Assembly: GCF_002808045.1 (NCBI RefSeq)
Contig: NZ_CP025000.1
Coordinates: 496,001 to 560,000, forward strand
Direction of reading: 5' to 3'
Length of the DNA stretch: 64,000 nt
DNA from: Idiomarina sp. X4
GTDB taxonomy: Bacteria > Pseudomonadota > Gammaproteobacteria > Enterobacterales > Alteromonadaceae
Both the position numbers and the translations under genes were made by a program. The notes beneath the pieces were generated by a model. It did no database searches. It saw only the letters and a program-made list of their open reading frames with translations, and was not told the DNA's origin. Below are positions 8,382 through 17,773 of the stretch, piece by piece (position 1 is the stretch's first letter; each line of letters begins with the position of its first letter).

Positions 8382-11087
8382 TTAAAAGCTGTAACGTACC
8401 TTCAGATATAACTGACGGCCTAACAAGTCATATGTCATAGTGTCAGTATTGGCGTCCGTCCAACTTTGAATATAAGGCGGTTCTTTGTCAAAAAGGTTAT
8501 TAACACCGCCAGTCACGCTCAGTTTTGAATTTACGAAATAAGTTCCCTGCACGTTATGATAGAAAACACTGGGTGCTCGGGCTCCAATATCTCCCGGAGC
8601 AGCATTAATGTCATCGGCAGGTCCAATGTACTGGACGGAGTAATGTACACGCCAGTCCTGCTTCATAAAGGTTCCCGAAGCATTTGAACGCCAGTGCGTA
8701 TAGCTTCCTCTGCCACCAGTAATGTACCCGGCATATTCAATTTCATTCGCACCAACAAAAGGCGCAAATGTATACTCATTTAAGTAACTGACATTCCAAC
8801 TGAAGTCACTTTTCCAACCCAGCAGCTCGGTGTTATAAAACAAAGCCGTATCAATACCCGACACATTTTCAGTTGCTGCATTGGTGGGTTGAGCAGACAA
8901 AAAGTCAATATCGCCAGTTAAAGAATCTCTGGTGAAATGCTCCGGACTGCAAAATGGGTGCGATAGATTTTCTGAGTTATAGCAGACAGACAGCTTCGTT
9001 GAACCGGGAATTCTTTGGATAGCATTCTCAATATCAATATCGTAGTAATCAACCGTCAATTGTAAATTGTCCGCCGAGCCGATATCCCATACGAAACCAG
9101 CAGTGAAAGTATCTGCGTCTTCCGGTTTTAAATCTGGGTTCCCACCAACAGTGGTAAGCACTGTTGCACCAAATTGTTCATACCCTGCAGGAACGCCGTC
9201 TGCTTGACAGTTTGCCGCCACAGTTGGGTTAGCGCCGGCTTGATCCCATCCGTCACACGGGTCCGTTGTTGTCAGATTTCCTTCAGCAACACCACCGAAG
9301 AGTTCAGGTATGTTTGGAATACGAAAAGCAGTTGACTGAGTCGCCCGCACTTTCAAAGCATCCGATACACGCCAGTGAACGCTCGCTTTATAATTTCCAT
9401 CACTACCAAAGGTGTCATAATCACTGTAACGATACGCTAAATCTAAATTCAACGACTGAATCAGTGGTAAGTCCGCCAGCAAAGGTAACGAAGTTTCAGC
9501 GTAAACTTCATCAACTGTATAGCTCCCTTCTATCGGGTCCGCCTGATTGGTATTCATAATGCCAGCAACAATTGATGAATCCGGGTTTCGCCAACCTTTC
9601 TCTTTACGATGTTCAACACCAAAAGCGACTGGCACCCATCCAGCAGGCATTTCAAATAAGTCGCCTGAAATGTTTGCGGTCAATGAACGTTGTTCATTCC
9701 CCCCATTATCAGTCGTGCGAAACATGATGTAATCCAATGCCTCTTGAGACAGATCCCCATAACCCAACAAGTCGATACAGGGAATGCCATTGGAGCCGCA
9801 TGTATTAGGGTCTAGGCCCGCAGATAGACGCTGCATATTGACGATATTGGTCATACCGTCAATGGCTGTATTACGGCCATAGTTATAAGCAACTTCCCAG
9901 TTCCAACCTGAGCCAATAACACCATTCATGCCGACGACCGTTCTGAACGTATTAACATCTTGAAAGAACGTTCTTGGTCCACCTTCTAATAAGCGACGAC
10001 CTTCAAGTCGAATTGTTTCGCCCGTTGGGTTTGTTGGGTGGCTGGCATCAAACTCAATACCTCTTAATGTTCCCGGCGTTGCTAATTGATCGGAGGTTCG
10101 GTTGTTGTATAAAACTTCAGCAAAAACCGCCGCATCCGAAGACAGTTGATAATCCCCGAAAGCAGAGAAATTCCAGTTTGTAATTGGGTTAACCGAATTT
10201 AAATAAGGAAAAAATGCAAAGTTATGTTCCTCAGCGCTGTAGGGCTCATAAAAATCACCGTTACCATCAGCATCTTGACTGAAATTAATACGATCACCAG
10301 CATTTGGACCCGTCAATATGGTTGCCCTACCCCCAATGGTACTTGAGCTTCCAAAGCAATCCAGTTGGCCTGGCGTTAATTCACCCAAAGCACAACCCGC
10401 TTGATCAGCCATATTAACTTCGTCTGAAGAACGATAGCCTAATGTCGCCATTACGCGACCTTTATCATTGCTGGCGCCAAATATCATATTAACTTTGCGA
10501 TCTTGACCCTCACCATCATCTGTCGAGCCTAAGCGCCCTTCGATAGTAAAGCCATCGTAACTTTTACGGGTGATAATATTCACCACGCCCGCAACGGCAT
10601 CCGCACCGTATATCGCTGAAGCGCCATCTTTAAGAACCTCGATACGCTGGATCATTTCAACCGGTATCATATTTAAGTCAACAGAGCTGTTTGCGCCGGT
10701 ACCGCCGTTAACAACACGACGGCCATTCAGCAGTACAAGTGTTCGGTTAATCCCCAGCCCACGCAAATTAACTTGAGCGGTGCCATAGCCGTTACCTGTC
10801 CAGTAGGCATTACTCTGGCTGCCAGCAAAACCAGCAGAGGCTGACATTCTCTGTAAAATCATTTCTACCGAGGTCATTCCCGATACTTCTATATCTTCCG
10901 CCGTGAAAACCTGAACAGGAGCAGCACTTTCTGCTTCTATTCGCTGAATTCGCGAACCAGTCACCGTGATTTTCTCAACGTCTTCGGCTTGAGTATTATC
11001 AGATCCTGACTGTGCCCAGACTGTTGTTGTATTAAAAAGTGCCGCAGATACGCCTATAGCGACAGCAGACTTAAGTAACTTTTGCAT
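8382..11087 (-). CDS. TonB-dependent outer-membrane receptor
   Basis: A 901-residue TonB-dependent receptor. The signal peptide ends near VWAQ, followed by a TonB-box-like EKITVTGSR. The plug domain has the usual motifs (VNLRGLGINRTLVLLNGRR, VLKDGASAIYGADAVAGVVNIIT). The C-terminal barrel ends LYLKVRYSF, with a terminal Phe for BAM assembly. Cys pairs occur in predicted surface loops (CALGELTPGQLDC; TCGSNGIPC; CYNSENLSHPFC), suggesting disulfides. An AGGTG ribosome site precedes the ATG. The substrate cannot be named. The linked PepSY/reductase genes and the surrounding copper genes point to a metal chelate, copper or iron. Confidence 0.9.
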   Translation of the reverse strand: MQKLLKSAVAIGVSAALFNTTTVWAQSGSDNTQAEDVEKITVTGSRIQRIEAESAAPVQVFTAEDIEVSGMTSVEMILQRMSASAGFAGSQSNAYWTGNGYGTAQVNLRGLGINRTLVLLNGRRVVNGGTGANSSVDLNMIPVEMIQRIEVLKDGASAIYGADAVAGVVNIITRKSYDGFTIEGRLGSTDDGEGQDRKVNMIFGASNDKGRVMATLGYRSSDEVNMADQAGCALGELTPGQLDCFGSSSTIGGRATILTGPNAGDRINFSQDADGNGDFYEPYSAEEHNFAFFPYLNSVNPITNWNFSAFGDYQLSSDAAVFAEVLYNNRTSDQLATPGTLRGIEFDASHPTNPTGETIRLEGRRLLEGGPRTFFQDVNTFRTVVGMNGVIGSGWNWEVAYNYGRNTAIDGMTNIVNMQRLSAGLDPNTCGSNGIPCIDLLGYGDLSQEALDYIMFRTTDNGGNEQRSLTANISGDLFEMPAGWVPVAFGVEHRKEKGWRNPDSSIVAGIMNTNQADPIEGSYTVDEVYAETSLPLLADLPLIQSLNLDLAYRYSDYDTFGSDGNYKASVHWRVSDALKVRATQSTAFRIPNIPELFGGVAEGNLTTTDPCDGWDQAGANPTVAANCQADGVPAGYEQFGATVLTTVGGNPDLKPEDADTFTAGFVWDIGSADNLQLTVDYYDIDIENAIQRIPGSTKLSVCYNSENLSHPFCSPEHFTRDSLTGDIDFLSAQPTNAATENVSGIDTALFYNTELLGWKSDFSWNVSYLNEYTFAPFVGANEIEYAGYITGGRGSYTHWRSNASGTFMKQDWRVHYSVQYIGPADDINAAPGDIGARAPSVFYHNVQGTYFVNSKLSVTGGVNNLFDKEPPYIQSWTDANTDTMTYDLLGRQLYLKVRYSF

Positions 11088-11474
11088 TTTGTCACCTCGA
11101 TTAGATTATAATTATTTTACTTTCCGATTAGACTTCGTACTGCCATCTAAGTTGTTTATACAACTCTCAGAATAGAAACCTCAGAATTTTAGTCAAGCTA
11201 AAAACGATTAAAGTTGTATAAAAAACCCTTTAATAGCAAAGCCTATAGCAGTTGTATATTCAACTTAGAGTTATCCTCATGTATCAATAATCTTTTAAAG
11301 TAAGCTCTTCAAGATGACTAGGAAAGCTATAAAAAAAGTTGTCCACTTTTTTCAAAATGAAAATAATTTTTCATTTTTAATGAATTTTTACCCTTTCTGA
11401 TTATTGATGCTTTTAATCTTTTGCCGACTATAATGCGTACACGAATACATAACTTTTACGTAAGGAACTTGGCT
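11088..11474. promoter_or_regulatory. Divergent AT-rich intergenic region with repeated AGTTGT palindromes
   Basis: This 387-base region separates the TonB receptor (minus) from the Grx-MauE gene (plus). It contains AGTTGTTTATACAACT (11150-11165, perfect 6-4-6 palindrome), AGTTGTATATTCAACT (11250-11265, 5-6-5 palindrome) and a half-site AGTTGTATA (11212-11220). The two palindromes are centred exactly 100 bases apart. A TATAAT occurs on the minus strand at 11105-11110, close to the receptor start. The repeats look like operator sites of an unknown dimeric regulator. No gene is visible in the region. Confidence 0.5.
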
Positions 11475-12221
11475 ATGAGTCAATCAACTAAAAAAGCCAC
11501 GCTTTACAGAATGTCGACACCTGACCACCAATGCCCTTTCGGTTTAAAAACCCGGCACTTACTTAAAGCCAACGGTTACGATGTGGACGACAACCTACTG
11601 GAAAGCCGCGAGGAAACCGACATATTCAAGGAAAAACACAACGTCGATACCACTCCACAAGTGTTTATTGGTGATGAACGCATCGGTGGGTACGAAGAGG
11701 TTCGAGCCTTTCTTGGAAAACCTCTTCCTGACCCTGACGCAACCAGTTACCGACCCGTTATTGCATTATTTATTATGACAGCGCTCCTCTCCGTAGCCAC
11801 GTCGTGGTTGTCTTTTGGTCGCGCATTTACCGGACAAACCATCGAGTGGTTCATCAGTTTCTCGATGGTGGTTCTGGCCTTGCTCAAACTCCAGGACGTA
11901 GAGAAATTCTCTACCATGTTTCTCAACTACGATCTTCTCGCCAAAAAATGGGTGCCTTATGGCCGTGTTTACCCCTACGCCGAAGGCTTGGCGGGTCTGT
12001 TAATGGCAGCGGAATTTGCTCATGTCATTTCCATCCCTATTGCGTTATTCATAGGCATCGTGGGTTCTGTCTCCGTTTTTAAAGCCGTTTATGTCGACAA
12101 ACGTGAGCTAAAATGTGCCTGTGTCGGTGGCTCAAGTAATGTGCCGTTAGGCTTCATTTCGCTCACTGAAAACCTCATGATGGTCGCTATGGCTATCTGG
12201 ATGTTTTTTACAATGAACTAG
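11475..12221 (+). CDS. Glutaredoxin domain fused to a MauE-type membrane domain
   Basis: A 248-residue protein starting at ATG 11475 behind AAGGA; an upstream in-frame ATG at 11421 lacks a good ribosome site. Residues ~8-80 are a glutaredoxin-like domain with a single-Cys motif (CPFG) and TTPQVFIGDERIGGYEE, the usual TxP and glycine-rich elements. About four TM helices of the MauE/DoxX-like family follow, ending with KCACVGGSSNVPLG and a final helix. In methylotrophs MauE supports disulfide formation in methylamine dehydrogenase. Here the fusion, with a CxC pair beside the membrane, suggests transfer of reducing power or thiol handling in metal-stressed cells (inference). Confidence 0.85.
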   Translation: MSQSTKKATLYRMSTPDHQCPFGLKTRHLLKANGYDVDDNLLESREETDIFKEKHNVDTTPQVFIGDERIGGYEEVRAFLGKPLPDPDATSYRPVIALFIMTALLSVATSWLSFGRAFTGQTIEWFISFSMVVLALLKLQDVEKFSTMFLNYDLLAKKWVPYGRVYPYAEGLAGLLMAAEFAHVISIPIALFIGIVGSVSVFKAVYVDKRELKCACVGGSSNVPLGFISLTENLMMVAMAIWMFFTMN

Positions 12222-12247
12222 AAAAGGAGCGCTATGCGCTCTTTTTC
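12222..12247. terminator. Bidirectional intrinsic terminator
   Basis: A near-perfect stem fills the whole gap between convergent genes: the left arm ends in GGAGCGC and the right arm starts with GCGCTC, with a 3-base loop (TAT, 12233-12235). A-rich and T-rich arm ends give a U-tract in both directions. It ends both the Grx-MauE transcript and the long cop operon. Confidence 0.85.
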
Positions 12248-13558
12248 TTAACGCTTTTTACGTAAAAACAAAATCTCACCAGCGGCAATCAATGCCATAC
12301 CGATAAGAGACGCCCAAATAACCAGCGGATCGCTTGTCCATTTCACCCATATAAAAGCGGCTAAAACGATGACATCTAGCGTGATTGCGCTGACAAGTAT
12401 GTAAATATTGGCATTCACTTTTTGTCTAAGATGTCTCAATACCCCCCAGTGGATCGCAATGTCCATAACGATATAAAAAATAGCACCAAGCGAAGCGATT
12501 CGGTTCAAATCGAAAAAAGCAGCTAAGACCATAGCCATCACGATAGTGTAAACCAGTGTGTGCTTCTGAATGGAACCTGGCATCCCAAAATGACTGTGTG
12601 GCACAAGTTTCATATTGGTCAACATAGCCAACATTCTCGAGACGGCAAACGCGCTCGCGATCACACCGGATACCGTTGCGACAATTGCAAAAGCGACCGT
12701 CACCCAAAGTCCAGTCTCGCCATAGACGGGTCTGGCAGCTTCAGCAAGCGCATAATCTTTCGCTTTCACAATCTCATCTATGGACAGGCTCGAGCCAACC
12801 GCCAGAGTGACCAGAACATATATTAACGCGCAGATAATCAACGAAATAATAATGGCACGCCCGACATTTTTCTTGGGCTCAACAATTTCACCGCCACTAT
12901 TGGTTATTGTTGTAAACCCTTTGTACGCAAGTATGCTTAAAGCAATCCCCGCTAAAATACCGCCGCCGGTAGCTTCTTCTGGAATAGCCGATATCGATTC
13001 AAACTGAATGCCTGAGGCCCACAAACCACCAGCCGCTAAAATCACCAATCCTAAAGCCTTAACAAAGGCCATAAAAAACGAGAACGTTTGAATAAACTGA
13101 TTACTCAAAATATTGATAAAAAACGCAAAGACCAGCAATCCAACCGCCAACAACGGGACAAGCCACTGCGCTTCAAAAGAAATTAATTGGCTGGTATAGG
13201 ACGCAAATGTCCGAGCGACTAAACTTTCATTAATCACCATAGAAAAGTACATCAAGAGTGCGAATATTGCCGTCACACTTCCTTTCCCATAGGCTTTACT
13301 GAGGAACATCGCAATGCCCCCCGCTGACGGGTATGCTTTGGCCAGTTTCACATACGAATAGGCGCTGAAACCGGCAATGATACCGCCGCACACAAACGCC
13401 AGTACAAACCACTCTCTTGCTAGCTGAGCAACTTGTCCTGTCAGTGCAAAAATACCAGCGCCAATCATGACACCAGTCCCCAGCGACACCGCCCCCCAAA
13501 GACTAAGGCTTCCTTTCTGATAACCCTGATGTCCGTGTTCGTGATCGTGTTCCGCCAT
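12248..13558 (-). CDS. APC-family permease with His-rich N-terminus
   Basis: A 436-residue inner-membrane transporter of the amino acid-polyamine-organocation superfamily. The N-terminal segment LGTGVMIGAGIFALTGQVA is the conserved TM1 substrate-binding motif (GxGIxG-type). About 12 hydrophobic helices follow, ending in a basic tail FLRKKR. The first 11 residues (MAEHDHEHGHQ) carry four His, unusual for the family. It is the last gene of the cop operon, 21 bases after the NTF2-like gene, with an AGGAG ribosome site. The substrate is unknown. The His tail and operon position suggest a link to metal homeostasis, for example transport of an amino acid or metal-amino acid complex (inference). Confidence 0.85.
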   Translation of the reverse strand: MAEHDHEHGHQGYQKGSLSLWGAVSLGTGVMIGAGIFALTGQVAQLAREWFVLAFVCGGIIAGFSAYSYVKLAKAYPSAGGIAMFLSKAYGKGSVTAIFALLMYFSMVINESLVARTFASYTSQLISFEAQWLVPLLAVGLLVFAFFINILSNQFIQTFSFFMAFVKALGLVILAAGGLWASGIQFESISAIPEEATGGGILAGIALSILAYKGFTTITNSGGEIVEPKKNVGRAIIISLIICALIYVLVTLAVGSSLSIDEIVKAKDYALAEAARPVYGETGLWVTVAFAIVATVSGVIASAFAVSRMLAMLTNMKLVPHSHFGMPGSIQKHTLVYTIVMAMVLAAFFDLNRIASLGAIFYIVMDIAIHWGVLRHLRQKVNANIYILVSAITLDVIVLAAFIWVKWTSDPLVIWASLIGMALIAAGEILFLRKKR

Positions 13559-13579
13559 AATCAGCTCCTGTGGTTGACG

Positions 13580-14014
13580 TTAGTTGGACCAGTGAATCCG
13601 GATAATTTTCCAGCCAGACTCCGGGGTATGTGAAACGGTTACAGTTTCATTCATCGTTAAATCAATCTCACGCCCGTTGTACGCCCCGGAAATACTATAT
13701 CGAGAAGTGATCACAGCAAGGCTAGCCACTTCATATCGTGTTCTTTCAATCAGCTTGGAAGGAACCGCCTGGCTAAATTTGATATCTGACTTAAGATGAT
13801 GAGCACTGTATTCAGCCAGGGACCGTTCAACGCCACCACCTTCAAAGATAAGCACATCATCGGAAAGCACGTCTTTAACGACCTCCGTGTCACCTTCAGT
13901 TAAAGCAGTTCGAAATGCATCAAGCACAGCGGTCGGCTCAGATAGTTTTTCGGCGCTACTGGGCGCTGAAATAAACATTACCGAAACCATAAAAACACTC
14001 ACAAGTAATTTCAT
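13580..14014 (-). CDS. Secreted NTF2-like (DUF4440/SnoaL-type) protein
   Basis: A 144-residue protein with a signal peptide (MKLLVSVFMVSVMFISAPSSA) and an NTF2-like fold: LDAFRTALTEGDTEVVKDVLSDDVLIFEGGG is the typical N-terminal helix-strand segment, and the end GWKIIRIHWSN is the usual last strand. It lies between copD and the permease gene in the cop operon. Such proteins are common in copper clusters of marine gammaproteobacteria, but their biochemical role is unknown. A periplasmic location is likely. Confidence 0.8.
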   Translation of the reverse strand: MKLLVSVFMVSVMFISAPSSAEKLSEPTAVLDAFRTALTEGDTEVVKDVLSDDVLIFEGGGVERSLAEYSAHHLKSDIKFSQAVPSKLIERTRYEVASLAVITSRYSISGAYNGREIDLTMNETVTVSHTPESGWKIIRIHWSN

Positions 14015-14031
14015 TCTTCTTATTCCTTACA

Positions 14032-14880
14032 TTAACCGGGGGAAAACGCGCTGCTTAGCGCAAAGGCCAGGGTAAAAATAGTGACAGCCAATACCATTTC
14101 CGCCGTTATGGAGTTTTTGAGTCGCTTGGCGGCCGCGTTATCATTTAATTGCGGTACGAACTTTAATTTATGCAATGCGGCAACAAGGAGAATCAGCGCC
14201 ACAAACACAAGTTTCGCTAGTAGTACCGTGTCATACGACGTAAGCGGCAGCTCTGGCATCCATCGCCCTGTTGCACTACGATACATAACCAAGCCCGCAA
14301 TAAGGAGTATTGGAACCGCTGCAGACATATGCACACCAAAACGCTCCATAATGGCTTTCGCTTTAGCAAGCGGTACCGACGTTGCCAGCTTTCGCAATGA
14401 GTTAAGACTGCCGAACCAAACCCAAGCGACTAACAAGTGTGTTAAAAGCGCTAGCTTTCCCCACCAGACGGCGTCACTGCCGTGACCAATACTTAAAAAG
14501 CTCCATCCCATGAGTCCAATGGCGGCAACATATAGCACCCACTTTATACGTTTTAGCTTAACAACGGAGTAAACAATCCAAGCAATAGCAACCGCTATCT
14601 GAAGTTGGATGAACAACCCAACAGGGCCGGTCCATATAAACTGCATGTAGGTCGTGTCAATCATTCCGGCAAAGCCTTCAGCAGCAAAACTACCGACTTT
14701 CAGAAAAAAATACAGAAGGCTTGCCAGTAATAGAAGCAACGCAACAAGGCTATTCTTTCGTTCAGACTGCTTTTTTAAACCGGACAAATAAACGATATAA
14801 GGCGAGGCGGTCATCACCGCGTTAAGCCAGAATATAAAGGCCAACGTTAAAACGCTGGCCACACTCCAAAGGGTCATCAT
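14032..14880 (-). CDS. copD: CopD copper resistance membrane protein
   Basis: A 282-residue protein with about eight TM helices of the CopD superfamily, with characteristic blocks LTHLLVAWVWFGSL and AKLVFVALILLVAALHKLKFVP. The His of the LLTHLL and GHGSDAVWWGKL segments are candidate metal ligands. CopD is thought to move copper across the inner membrane together with periplasmic CopC. The start overlaps the copC stop in ATGA, so the two are translationally coupled, as expected for partners. Confidence 0.9.
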   Translation of the reverse strand: MMTLWSVASVLTLAFIFWLNAVMTASPYIVYLSGLKKQSERKNSLVALLLLLASLLYFFLKVGSFAAEGFAGMIDTTYMQFIWTGPVGLFIQLQIAVAIAWIVYSVVKLKRIKWVLYVAAIGLMGWSFLSIGHGSDAVWWGKLALLTHLLVAWVWFGSLNSLRKLATSVPLAKAKAIMERFGVHMSAAVPILLIAGLVMYRSATGRWMPELPLTSYDTVLLAKLVFVALILLVAALHKLKFVPQLNDNAAAKRLKNSITAEMVLAVTIFTLAFALSSAFSPG

Positions 14881-15227
14881 TTCACCTCAAAGCTAAAATC
14901 ACCCGATATTTTATGACTGTCCCCACCCATTGCCGTCCAATAAACCGTATAACCACCTGACGCCAAATTGTTTTTAACAGCAATTTCGTACGCTGCTTTG
15001 GGAGTCATGCTCATCGAAAAGTCCAGCGGATGCATTTTACCGTCATCTGAGTGCAGCATAATTTTAGCCAGACGAACATCACCGGAAAAATTCATCGTAA
15101 TTTCCGTAGGTGACTCGGACAAAGTAGCACCGTCCTCCGGGCTACTGGATGTTAGCCCGACGTGAGCGCTGGCCCATGCACTAAAAAATAACGCGGTACC
15201 GAAGGCTAATTTAAGTACGTTTTTCAT
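14877..15227 (-). CDS. copC: CopC periplasmic copper-binding protein
   Basis: A 116-residue periplasmic protein. ATG 15227 follows AAGAGGAAA; an in-frame upstream start at 15254 is less likely. The signal peptide is cleaved after ASA to leave HVGLTSSSPEDGATL, whose N-terminal His is the Cu(II) ligand of the family. A second conserved ligand block is GGDSHKISGDFSFEV at the C-terminus. The Met-rich Cu(I) loop of classical Pseudomonas CopC is short here (MHPLDFSMSM), so it may bind mainly Cu(II). It passes copper to CopD. Confidence 0.9.
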   Translation of the reverse strand: MKNVLKLAFGTALFFSAWASAHVGLTSSSPEDGATLSESPTEITMNFSGDVRLAKIMLHSDDGKMHPLDFSMSMTPKAAYEIAVKNNLASGGYTVYWTAMGGDSHKISGDFSFEVK

Positions 15228-15254
15228 GTTGTTTCCTCTTTGTTTTATTATCAA

Positions 15255-15998
15255 TTAAAACCAAACTCTGGCCCCAAGGACCACGCCTGTTTCTGTGGTG
15301 TCTTCACCCATTCGTTTCATTTCATCTGCCGTGTTGCCTAACGCGCCGTTCCAATAAACACCAATGTAGGGTGCAAACTCACGACTGATTTCGTGACGAT
15401 AACGCAACCCCACACGCAAGTTGCTCAAGCCACTTTGCCGTTCATATTTGTCTGAATCTGTCAGGTTGGCTGTAAACTCAATGCGAGGCTGTAAGTACGA
15501 TGTTTGTGTGAGCTGCCACTCGTACTCAGTTTCGCTAACAAATTGGACGTCGCCTTCTTCATTCACCATCAGCGAGTTATCCATTTCGAACCAATAGGGC
15601 GCCAACCCCATAAAACTCACGACAGCATAATTTTCCATAGACGCGTCCGACGATAAGGTACCTCGCGTACCAATACCGGCCTGAAACGACCAAAACGGAG
15701 ACACCAAGTATCCATACAGCAGTTCGGCACTTTCCAAGTCAGTGGGCTCACCGTCGTCTTGAACATTCTCCCCTTCACTCTTGAAAACAGCTCGGTGATA
15801 GTCACCGCCATACCAAGCCATCATGTCCCAGACGGCTAGGTTCTCTTCCTCGTTGGTTCGCGTTAACTCCAACCGATCGAACAGTACTTGCCCGGTGTAA
15901 TATTCTTTGACGGGTTCAGGCCAGTCCTCTTTCGCATGTCCGGCGACTGCTAAACCTGGCAACAACGCCGCACCCACTAATAATGATTTACCGTACAT
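15255..15998 (-). CDS. copB: CopB outer-membrane copper resistance protein
   Basis: A 247-residue outer-membrane protein. ATG 15998 is preceded by a perfect AAGGAGG; a longer frame to 16079 lies within copA. The signal peptide ends near LAVAG. The mature part begins with WPEPVKEYYTGQVLFDRLE and continues as alternating beta strands, ending TGVVLGARVWF with a terminal Phe. It lacks the Met-rich N-terminal extension of some CopB proteins. It is 11 bases downstream of copA, the usual copAB order. It probably limits or exports copper at the outer membrane. Confidence 0.9.
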   Translation of the reverse strand: MYGKSLLVGAALLPGLAVAGHAKEDWPEPVKEYYTGQVLFDRLELTRTNEEENLAVWDMMAWYGGDYHRAVFKSEGENVQDDGEPTDLESAELLYGYLVSPFWSFQAGIGTRGTLSSDASMENYAVVSFMGLAPYWFEMDNSLMVNEEGDVQFVSETEYEWQLTQTSYLQPRIEFTANLTDSDKYERQSGLSNLRVGLRYRHEISREFAPYIGVYWNGALGNTADEMKRMGEDTTETGVVLGARVWF

Positions 15999-16009
15999 AA
16001 TTGTCCTCC

Positions 16010-17773
16010 TTATGCGACATTGACCACACGGAACATACCCGCTTTCATGTGATACAACAGGTGACAGTGGAACGCCCAACTACCCGGCGCGTCTGCCGTT
16101 ATCAATAACGACACTTTTTCGCTCGGCTTCAGGCTAATCGTATGTTTGCGTGGGCGTGGATACTGTCCGTTTTCAAGTTCCATCCACATACCGTGTAGGT
16201 GTATGGGGTGGTCCATCATCGTATCGTTTACCATCACCAACCTCAGTCGTTCTCCATGATGAAACTGAACCGGGCCATCCACTTCGGTAAACTTCTTCCC
16301 GTCGAAAGACCACATGTAACGCTCCATATTACCCGTTAAGTGCAGCTCTATCTGTCGTTCGGGCTCCCGCGTATCCGGCCATTCATGCGCGCCGACCAAG
16401 TCGGTATACACTAAGACTTTATGATCAACGTCTTCCAATCCAATCCCGGGTTCATGCAAACGGCTTACCGGGTTTGTAGCAATCATAGCCGCCCCGGCAC
16501 CATGTCCGGACTCACGGTGTTTGATTTTAATGTTTTCGACCGGGAGCTCTTTTTTATGTGTCATTTTATGCGTCATATGGCTGTTATTGCCGCCCATATG
16601 CTTCATATTCATGCTATTGCCTTTCATATCACCGGACATCGCCATCGCTCCCATGCCCATAGCGGCCATGCCTCGCTCAGGAACTTGCCGTAGTTCAGGC
16701 ACTTCAGCCTCAAGACCAAGTTCCGGCGTTAATGTACCTCTGACATAACCACTTCGATCAAAGCTCTCAGCATAAATAGTGTAAGGCTTGTTTTGCTTAG
16801 GCTGGACAATTACATCGTAAGTTTCCGCCACACCAATGCGGAACTCGTCAACTGACACTGGTTTCACCGGTTGCCCGTCAGCGGCCACTACCGTCATTTC
16901 CAACCCAGGGATCCTCACATCGAAAAAACTCATTGCTGAACCGTTAATGATACGAAGGCGTACTTTTTCACCAGGCTTAAACAATGCTGACCAGTTCATC
17001 TGTGAATCGCGGCCATTCATCAGGTAGGTATAAGTACTGCCCGTCACATCCGCAATATCACGGGGGCTCATTCGCATTTGCCCCCACATTTCTCGTTGCT
17101 TCCAGGTTTTCTCTAACCCTTGCTGTCGCACGTCCTCGAAGGTCTCAAATATCGTACGTTTTTGATAGTTATAGTACCCCTCCGCAACTTTCAAGTTACG
17201 AAACACGGTATCCGGATCTTCGAATGTCCAGTCGCTGAGAATAATGGTATGTTCTCGATCAGCACCAATGTCTCCGTCTTTCGGTTCAATCACTAACGGC
17301 CCCAGGTGTCCCAATTGCTCCTGCAAACCGGAATGGCTGTGATACCAATAAGTTCCGTTTTGCTCGACATCGTAGCGGTATTTGAACGTTCGTCCTGGCT
17401 TTATCCCTTCGAAAGATACGCCAGGCACGCCATCCATATTCTCCGGCAATATAATTCCGTGCCAGTGAATTGACGTGTCTTCCGACAACCGGTTAGTCAC
17501 ATTTAGCTTTGCTCGCTGCCCTTCTTTTAAACGAATCAAAGGGCCCGGCATTTGGCCATTGATGGTTATTGGTGTTCCTACTTTATTTCCCACGAGCAGT
17601 GGGGACTTTGCAATGGTGAGATCAATCTCATCGTTTGTCAGGATCTGATCTTTAAAACTGCGTCCCTGAGGAGCAGCCCAAGTTGGGGCTACTTTGACGA
17701 TTGCTAAAGCAGACGCCACAGTGAATGCAGATTTAATAAACTTTCGACGCCCTTTGTTAAACTCATTGCTCAT
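16010..17773 (-). CDS. copA: CopA multicopper oxidase, Tat-exported
   Basis: A 587-residue periplasmic multicopper oxidase that probably oxidises Cu(I) to Cu(II). The N-terminus carries a twin-arginine signal (GRRKFIKS...PTWAA). All copper-site motifs are present: HWHG, WYHSH, HPIHLHG and the C-terminal [12 protein letters not shown] with T1 Cys and Met. A Met/His-rich insert at ~365-410 ([15 protein letters not shown] and following) is typical of the CopA/PcoA subfamily and is thought to bind copper. The ORF start overlaps the end of tatA by 11 bases. This is the oxidase CopA, not the P-type ATPase of the same name at the right edge of the window. Confidence 0.95.
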   Translation of the reverse strand: MSNEFNKGRRKFIKSAFTVASALAIVKVAPTWAAPQGRSFKDQILTNDEIDLTIAKSPLLVGNKVGTPITINGQMPGPLIRLKEGQRAKLNVTNRLSEDTSIHWHGIILPENMDGVPGVSFEGIKPGRTFKYRYDVEQNGTYWYHSHSGLQEQLGHLGPLVIEPKDGDIGADREHTIILSDWTFEDPDTVFRNLKVAEGYYNYQKRTIFETFEDVRQQGLEKTWKQREMWGQMRMSPRDIADVTGSTYTYLMNGRDSQMNWSALFKPGEKVRLRIINGSAMSFFDVRIPGLEMTVVAADGQPVKPVSVDEFRIGVAETYDVIVQPKQNKPYTIYAESFDRSGYVRGTLTPELGLEAEVPELRQVPERGMAAMGMGAMAMSGDMKGNSMNMKHMGGNNSHMTHKMTHKKELPVENIKIKHRESGHGAGAAMIATNPVSRLHEPGIGLEDVDHKVLVYTDLVGAHEWPDTREPERQIELHLTGNMERYMWSFDGKKFTEVDGPVQFHHGERLRLVMVNDTMMDHPIHLHGMWMELENGQYPRPRKHTISLKPSEKVSLLITADAPGSWAFHCHLLYHMKAGMFRVVNVA

